Source of the DNA: Chrysochromulina parva | Taxonomy: Eukaryota; Haptophyta; Prymnesiales; Chrysochromulinaceae | Direction of reading: 5' to 3' | Length of the DNA: 16,144 nt | Assembly (NCBI GenBank): GCA_002887195.1 | Contig: PJAB01001233.1 | Span: forward strand, 1 to 16,144 | Part shown: positions 7,616 to 14,016 of the stretch, piece by piece | Layout of the letters: each line of letters begins with the position of its first letter | How positions within the stretch are numbered: the first letter of the stretch is position 1 | Translations under genes and position numbers: made by a program | Notes under the pieces: generated by a model | Databases searched by the model: none | What the model was told of the DNA's origin: nothing | The model's input: only the letters and a program-made list of their open reading frames with translations

Positions 7616-10600
7616 TCACGCGCTTGTCAAGGAGGGTGCCGGCACAGCCGGTATGCACCCCCCAGCTCCACATGCCGCCACCTCCATCGCCTCCACCTCC
7701 ATCGCCTCCATCGCCTTCGCCTCCATCGCCTTCGCCTCGATCGCCTTCACCTCGGCTACTGACGGCATTTCCACAGCGGCGGGGGTCAGCGAGTCGGCAA
7801 GGTCGGTCCTCGGAGTGCACAACTCGTTTGCACCCTCGGCGGCGGTCGACGGGGTGCGCGCCGCACTCGTCGCAACGGCGCCGCTACCGAAGAGAGTCTT
7901 GACCACTTCGAGGTCGCTCCCCTCGCCGCCGCTTCCGCCGACGCTTCCGGCGCTTCCGCCGCCGCTTCCGCCGCCGTTGCCACCGCTACAGTCCGGCGGC
8001 CCGAAGGAGAGTGGCGCTGCCGTGAGCGCAGGCGTCTCCAGAGCCGAGGGGCCGCTCAATACGGCGCTCGGAGGCGCGGGCGACGAGTCCGCAGGCGCGC
8101 TCGTGGGCGCTTCGGCCCCGGAGACGCCCTTGCCGTCGGATTTGGACAGGAGCCTCATGAAGTTGTTCTTGGCGATCTCCGCCTCGGCCTCCTCAACGCC
8201 CTGCTTGAAGCCGCGCACCGACGCGGGCTTCTTCTTCTGTGCCTCCTCAGCCTCCTTGAGGCACTTCTCCTTCCCTTCGGCCCACGGCATCGTGAGCTTG
8301 CAGTACCCGACCTGGTTCGTGCCGAAGTAGCGCACGAAGGTCCAGCCGCCCTCGCGCTTGTGGCGGTCGGGGCCCTGCGCCTCGCGCGCGACGATCGCCG
8401 GCCAGTACACGTAGCCCGCCTGCTTGGCCCAGACGATGGTGCCAAGTGGGCCAGCCGGCGGATCCTCCAAGTCGGCGTCCTCCTTGTCCTCCTTTGTGGG
8501 GGCATCGTCGCTCATCCGGGGCTGGTGCAGCTCCTTGCCGGCCTTGTCGGCGGACTTGGACAAGAACGAGCGCATGAAGTTGTTCTTGACGGCTGGATTT
8601 GCGACGCTGGCGGGCGCCGTGGCGGGCGCCGCAGAAGCGGCAGCGGCGGGCGCAGCAGGCGCGGCGGCCACTTGCACGTGCGCTGCGGCCGCCGCCTGAT
8701 CCTGCGCCTGCTCTTGCGCCTGCTCTTGCGCTGCGGCCGCCGCATGAGCCCTCGCCGACGCCTGCGCTGCTGCCAGCTGCATCCCGGCCAGAAGCGGCTT
8801 TCCGATCGGCGCGGCGGGCTGTTGCGCTAGAGGCGCCATCGCGACAGGCGTCGTCTCGAGCTCTTCGTACAGCCCGAGCTCCTTGAGCTTATCGGCATGG
8901 ACGATCCAGCACTTAGCGGCACTCTTGGGCGCACCGGCTGGCTGAGCATACTCGGCGATCGCGTTGATGGCCACCCTGATCTGCGCCTTGGATGCGGGCG
9001 GAGTGCCCTCCGGAGTACTGTCGAGGAACGCGTCGATCATCTTGGAGATCCCCTCCCGGCTGCGGTGCACCATCCGCGCAAGGCGTGGCATCTCGCAATC
9101 GACCACCGCCTTAGTGGACGGCCCGCGGATTCCGCCGCCGCCGCGGCTGCCGCCACCCGTCGCGACGCCCAGTCCGCCGTCAGCACCGGCGCCAGCTGCC
9201 GCCGCCGCGGCGCCACCGTCCGTCGCTGCGACGTCGTCTTCGAGAGACGGTGCCAGCTCTCCAGGCTGGAGCATCTCGGGCAGCAGCTGGACAGCACACA
9301 CCGAGAGGGCGGCGGGGACAATCAGTCGCAATCAGCATGCACTCAGTCGCAATCAGCATGCACCTGGACAGCACACGCCGAGAGGGCGGCGCGGGCCGCT
9401 TCGGTCGGCACGCCGCCGTCGGAGAGGCTCGCACACAGATGCAACATGGGCTCGCGCCGCGCCGTCTTGGCACCACCCAGCTCGGCAGCTTCGGCGGTCG
9501 CCCCCTCGGGTGTCTCGCCATCGGGGACCAGCCAGCCGTCTGCATTCTCCTCGTCGCTGAGTTCGTCGGCGTCCGCGTCGTCCTCGGATAGAAGCTCCTC
9601 CCCTTCGTCGCCTTCCTCCCAGCCATCCTGATGAGGGAGGCCATCAGAGCTCATTAGAGGCCATCATAGGCAGTCAGAGGCCATCAGAGCTCACATTAGA
9701 GGCCATCACAGGTCATCAGATGTCATCAGAGCTCGTTAGAGGCCATCAGCGCTCATTAGAGGCCAGCAAGGCAAATAGACGCCATCAGACATACCTCAGA
9801 GTCGTTCTCGTAGTCGAAGAGAGACGAGTCCCGACCGAAAGGCCGCCGGCGCGAGAGCGCTCCACTGCCCAAGCGTAGCGAGTCGAAGCTACGTGACGAC
9901 GCCACCAGCGCCGCCGTCGCCAATCCGTGGGACGCGCCCGACATCGCGCCCGGCACCGCGCCCGGCGCCGCGCCCGGCGCCGCGCCCGGTACCGCGCCCG
10001 TCGCGCCGACCTCAAAGCCGTCGTCGTCGGCGCCATCAGGCGCTGTGTCGGGCGCTGAAGAGTCTCCGAAGAGGAGCGAAGGCGCCGTCGCGGGCGCATC
10101 CTCGTCCATACTTGAGTCGATCCAGCCGTCGACGCTGGCGAGCGCCTCCGCCTCCGCCGCCTCGGCGGCGGCATGCAGCGCAAAGGACGCGTGCGTGAAG
10201 GTGCCGTGATAAGCCGGGCGCACGTCCTCATCGAACGCGAGAGTCTTCATGCGCGCCCACTGCCACGGCGCCGTGACGCTCAGCGTGCTGCTCAGCACAA
10301 CGCGCCGCCGCCGGTGCGCCGACCGTCGCAGGCTCGCGGGCGCGCGCGGCGGAGGGGGGTGGCTAGGCTGCTGCGCGAGGTACTCGAGCAGCGTTCCAAC
10401 ATAGGCCGATGCGCCTTTTGCCGTGGGCGGCGGCACGCGCAGCGGCGGCTCGGCGCCGAGCGTCGTCTCGGGCGCCAAGTAGAAAGGCTTCACTTCCTTG
10501 CCCCCACGCACAAAGATGCGGCCGGCCGAGGCTGACGTGCCAGGCGCGCCCTCAAGCGCGCCGGCGCCGGAGCCGACCGAGGCCACGCTGCCAACGGAAG

Positions 10601-11497
10601 TCTGGGCACCGCTGGCTGTGGCAGCACCGCTGGCTGCCCCTGCGACGTCGGCAGACGAGCCCCCCGCCGTGCCAGCAGCAGTGGGGGATCTCGACGGCAG
10701 AGGCGAGGCCGTTGCTGCCTCGGCCCCGCTATCCGTCCGAGGCACCTTGGCTGGCGGTTTCGCGCCAAAGAAGTTGGAGATGGACTGGCGCTTCTTTGCT
10801 TCCTCGAGCTTCTGCATCTGCTCGGCCTTGCGCTGCTCAATTAGACGCCTCTCCTCCTCCTTCTGACGAACCTCCTCTTGCTTCGCCTTCTCCTTGGCGA
10901 GGCGCTCGGCCTCTCTGTGGGCCTTCTCCTCCTCCTTCTCTGCCGCGCGCGCCGCCTTCTCGGCCTCCCGGATCAGCCGCTCCTGCTCCCTCGCGAGGCG
11001 CTCCGCCTCCTTGCGCTGGCGCGCCTCTTCACGCTCGGCCGCCTTGGCCGCCGCCTCCGCCACCCTCTGCAGGCGCGCCGCCTCCGTCTCAGCCGCCTTG
11101 GCCGCCGCCTCCGCCACCCTCTGCAGGCGTGCCACCTCCTTCTCCGCTCGCACCGCCACACCCTTGGGGGTGTCCTTGCGCGCCCGCTTGGACGCGTGCG
11201 CGGCGCCACCGCCGCCCGCCGCGGGCGCGCTGCGCTTCTTCAGGCTGCTGCTGCTGCTGCTGCCTTCTCCGCCGGCACGTGCTGGTCCATCGGCCATCGC
11301 CTGCTGCTGCACCTTGAGCTGCTCGGCACGGCGAGCGAGCGCTCGCAGCACGTGGAGGTCCGCGAGAGCAGTTGCCGAGCCAGCGGCCGCGAGAGCAACT
11401 TCCGCAAGCGCCTCCGTGTCGGGATCGGCGACGCCGCCGGCCGCATGGATGCCGGTGCCGGCGGCATCCGAGGGCGCTGAGTCCCCGTTTGCACCAT

Positions 11498-11538
<41 letters not shown>

Positions 11539-12755
11539 TCGTCAGCTGCCAACGGCATCGTGTCTAGCGGCAAAGGTGGCAGTGCTTCGGCCGGTAGGGT
11601 AGCGCGCGCGGCCTCGATGTGCGCGCGTAGCTGCGCCGCATCGAGCGCCATGAGCATCGCCTCCCGATCGCGAAAGTCCGTGACCAGCGTCTCGTCAAAG
11701 ATGTTATCGGATGGCTCCCAGGTGTTTGCATCCTCTCCATAGCCGCGCCAGACGATGAGGTACTCGGTCGTGCCGCCGGTGGCCGTGCGCTCGTCTACGA
11801 TCCCGGCCACCTCGAAAACCTCGTCGTCCTCGTCGTCCTCGTCGTCGACGCTCGCCTCCACGGGTGCACCCTCAGCACCGGTCGCCGAGTCAGCTTCTAG
11901 CTCCATCGGCGCCGCGCGCCCGGTCTCCGTCGCCGATGAGGCGGCGGCAGCGGCATCGGGTCCGGCTACGGTGGCGCCCACGACGGCGCCTTCGGCCGCC
12001 ACCGCCGCCTTGGGCATCACCTTGGCTGGCTTGGCGAAGAAATCCGCCGGGTTGATCGCCTGCTTGGACTTTGGCGCTGTCGTGAGCCCATGAGGACTGA
12101 CCGCCGTCGCTGCGGGTGCCGCGGCCGCGGCGGTCGTCGACGATCGCTCGGCACTCGGCGTGCCGCCGCTCGGCGTGCCGCCGCTCGGTGCGCTGCCGCT
12201 CGGTGCGCTGCCGCTCGGTGCGCTGCCGCCGCGCGGAAGGCCCTTGGCTTCCTCCTTCTTGTCTTCCTTGGGCTTCTTCGCCGGCGGCGGCAGGTTCTCG
12301 TGGACGCGCCAAGCGTCCTTGATTGAGCGCACCTTCTTGCCGGCCGGGCCCTCGTAGACGGTGTACGCACCACTCGGGGGCTCGTGGCGCACGGCCACCC
12401 ACCCAGGCGGCAGCTCTTTGCTCGCTTGCGCCGGCGGCTTGGCCGGCGGCCAAGGAAGTGGGGCCGTCGCCGCCGGAGCCGCACCCGCGGCATCCGACGA
12501 GGTGGCCGTCGCTGGTGGGGCGGGCGGCTGGATCCAGTCTTCGCCGCGACTCACGTAGAGCACGTCGTTATCCTCGATCAGCTCAAACTCCTCCTCGTGG
12601 ATCTCGGCGGCGTTCTGCGTGAAGATGCGCTTTGCGCCAAAACCCTCGCCCAGCTTGACGTCGGCGAGCTTGAGCAGACCGGCGTAGGTCTCGGGCAGCT
12701 TGACGAGATAGCTGGGCGTCACGACGCCGTTGGCGCGCAGCGTGACGCGCGGCAT
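7616..12755 (-). CDS. CAF-1 large subunit (p150/FAS1/Cac1-like) with added chromodomain, MBD-like and PWWP domains; three exons
   Basis: The exons are 12755-9795, 9627-9364 and 9286-7616, giving 1631 aa; both introns are phase 0. CAF-1 deposits new H3-H4 behind PCNA at replication forks and repair sites. In order: doublecortin-like domain 1-75; MBD-like segment 115-155; Gly/Ser/Pro repeats 176-202; acidic run 304-312 and chromodomain 313-365 (aromatic cage candidates F314, W336, W346); Ala13 tract 407-419; Lys/Glu/Arg coiled coil 536-656; PIP-like RQSISNFF 656-663. The CAF1A signature MKTLAFDEDVRPAYHGTF is at 836-853 and RRPFGRDSSLFDYENDSE at 970-987, continuing across intron 1 into DGWEEGDEGEEL. 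The C-terminal winged helix is at about 1145-1214 and ends in KELGL. The PWWP is at about 1356-1420 (GTIVWAKQAGYVYWPAIV). The start is the ATG at 12755; the frame opens upstream only to a TTG at 12830. CAF-1 identity is firm; the reader functions are inferred from domain type. Confidence 0.93.
9287..9363 (-). other. CAF-1 intron 2 (77 nt), built from duplicated exon end
   Basis: The GT at 9363-9362 and AG at 9288-9287 join two reading frames in phase 0 (CAG then CTG CTG). Reading through instead meets TGA after six codons, and 77 is not a multiple of three. The last 28 nt of the intron (9287-9314) copy the last 28 nt of the upstream exon (9364-9391) with one mismatch. The other 49 nt hold two identical 21-nt units. 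Confidence 0.85.
9322..9363. repeat. Two identical 21-bp units inside CAF-1 intron 2
   Basis: Positions 9322-9342 and 9343-9363 are identical. On the minus strand each begins GTGCATGCTGATTGCGACTG, so the intron's 5' splice site sequence is itself duplicated. Confidence 0.95.
9628..9794 (-). other. CAF-1 intron 1 (167 nt), tandem-repeat intron
   Basis: The donor is GAG|GTATGT (GT at 9794-9793) and the acceptor CTCATCAG|GATGG (AG at 9629-9628). Joining is phase 0 and turns FDYENDSE into FDYENDSE-DGWEEGDEGEEL, the expected CAF1A acidic region. Almost all of the intron is a degenerate array of a roughly 20-nt unit. Confidence 0.9.
9641..9790. repeat. Degenerate roughly 20-bp tandem array in CAF-1 intron 1
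   Basis: About seven to eight units are visible. In the sense of the gene the best units read close to CTCTGATGGCCTCTAATGAG. Unit lengths vary from about 10 to 22. CTAAT or CTAAC recurs in several units and is branch-point-like. Confidence 0.9.
11041..11129. repeat. 54-bp repeat in the CAF-1 coiled coil
   Basis: Positions 11041-11075 recur at 11095-11129, a period of 54 bp. On the minus strand this gives two copies of an 18-residue helical unit, ARLQRVAEAAAKAAETEA, within the Lys/Glu/Arg coiled coil. Confidence 0.9.
11498..11538. repeat. GGC triplet run encoding the Ala13 tract
   Basis: About 13 GGC/GCC triplets encode the alanine tract at residues 407-419 of the CAF-1-like protein, between the chromodomain and the coiled coil. 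Confidence 0.9.
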
Positions 12756-14016
12756 TCGTGGGGGAGTGCGGTGGCTCGGTCGCGGGCAGTGGAACGCGTT
12801 TCGCGGGAAAGAGATCTTTTCTGTTTCCAAGTGTGAACCCTTTTTTTCTCATAAGCAGCCTGGTCGACGCACACTGTGCTCCTATGTTGCGTCGTCGTTT
12901 GTTTATCATCCTGGACACTTCCTGGACACGAGACGAGTGTCGAACGCATTGACGAAATCGTGGCGCGTCGACAAAATGTGAGTCGCGCCCCTTCTCCAGC
13001 ACCGCCCGCACATTTTCAGCACCCTCTGGACGAATCGGCTGCAGCTCCCTCCGTGGGCGAGAGCGCGATACGCATGCGTGCCTCGCTCTCGCCCCAGTCA
13101 CACCGAGCTCGCGTGCTCTCGTGCGGGTGCCACAACGCCTTGGCGATAATTAGCGCTGCGCGCACCTCGGCTGGGCGGCCGGCAGTCATTGTCGTCACCA
13201 CTGCCCCTTTGCGCGCCGCGTCAGTCTTCCGCCGCCCATCTCCTCCGCACTCGGAACACCCGCACCATCACCCTTCTTGCGACGATGGCCGGCTGCTCCG
13301 TAGCCGCTCCTTCTACTAAGGGCTGAGAGATTGCTCGCGCGCAACAATTGCACGCGGCCGGCGCGTACGCGGGGGGAGCCTTGCCGCGCGCCGTTGGCCG
13401 CTTGCGCCGCAAGCTCGCGACATTCCCTATTTGCACGCTGACGCGTGCGATGCTTCCCTCGCTCTCCCCAACAGGCGGCGTGGCACAGGACGCTCGGGCA
13501 TTGGCAGCCGCACAGGGTACACTCTACACAATGTGCGCTGATGGGAAAATGTACACTCAATCGAGTTGTAGTCTCCGTAGTCAATCTAGGTTGTAGCAGG
13601 ATCTTAGTAGACTCTCAAGAGTCACACTGTCTTGGAACTAACCTTACCTGAAACCTCAATAGTACAGATACGCACACATCGCGGCTCGCGCGTCGCCGGG
13701 CGGGCCGACCGACGGACACACGAGATATCGACGCGATGATCATGGCCGTCATGCTCACCGCGATGCGATGCGCGGCTCATGGACGGTGGCGGCGCCGCAT
13801 GGCCGACATCCCCGAGCTGCGAATGTGTACAGTAAGAGAGCATGCGCGCATCCCCGTCGCCCGTGACCCTTCTGACATCCCCCAGCTGTATTATGCCCCG
13901 GCGGGTGCGACCCTGCCCATCGAGCCCTTGACCCACAGTCCCCACAGTGCACATGCCCCCATAGTATGCGATCCACGTGGTGTTGTCCATGTCCTCCATG
14001 TTCGCGCGCTGGCGGC
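12756..14016. other. Intergenic region between CAF-1 and AP2 genes
   Basis: This holds the CAF-1 promoter and 5' UTR at the left and the 3' flank of the AP2 gene at the right. Several ORFs of 60-147 codons cross it on both strands. None has a recognisable domain, and their composition is mixed. The minus-strand frame at 13622-14062 overlaps the AP2 3' end in another frame and contains ATGs, so a small gene cannot be excluded. A 14-bp palindrome (GACTCT, CA, AGAGTC) lies at 13610-13623. Confidence 0.55.
12799..12810. promoter_or_regulatory. E2F-like site overlapping an MCB/SCB-like element
   Basis: TTTCGCGGGAAA lies 44-55 bases upstream of the CAF-1 ATG. On the gene's strand it reads TTTCCCGCGAAA and contains TTTCCCGC, an exact match to the E2F consensus TTTSSCGC. 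It abuts ACGCGT (12794-12799), the fungal MCB core, and its reverse reads CGCGAAA, an SCB-like core. CAF-1 large-subunit genes are S-phase, E2F-type targets in plants and animals. Promoter function here is inferred. Confidence 0.6.

Noticed and set aside
7294..7902. Plus-strand frame with Ser/Pro repeats
   Set aside because: It spans the 47-bp repeat and the antisense of the CAF-1 C-terminus; the repeats explain the apparent periodicity.
9343..9654. A separate small acidic protein gene
   Set aside because: Its sequence is the missing acidic region of CAF1A, in phase with both flanking exons.
9641..9790. CRISPR-like array
   Set aside because: Units are contiguous and degenerate without unique spacers, inside a eukaryotic intron.
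9756..12830. TTG at 12830 as the CAF-1 start, and the frame end at 9756 as its stop
   Set aside because: The ATG at 12755 begins a doublecortin-like domain immediately. The last residues after FDYENDSE are intron read-through past a GTATGT donor.
12876..13584. Frames on both strands between CAF-1 and AP2 genes
   Set aside because: They are short, lack domains and run across a region of promoter-like composition.
13610..13623. 14-bp palindrome as a terminator
   Set aside because: The loop would be only two bases, and bacterial-type terminators do not apply here.
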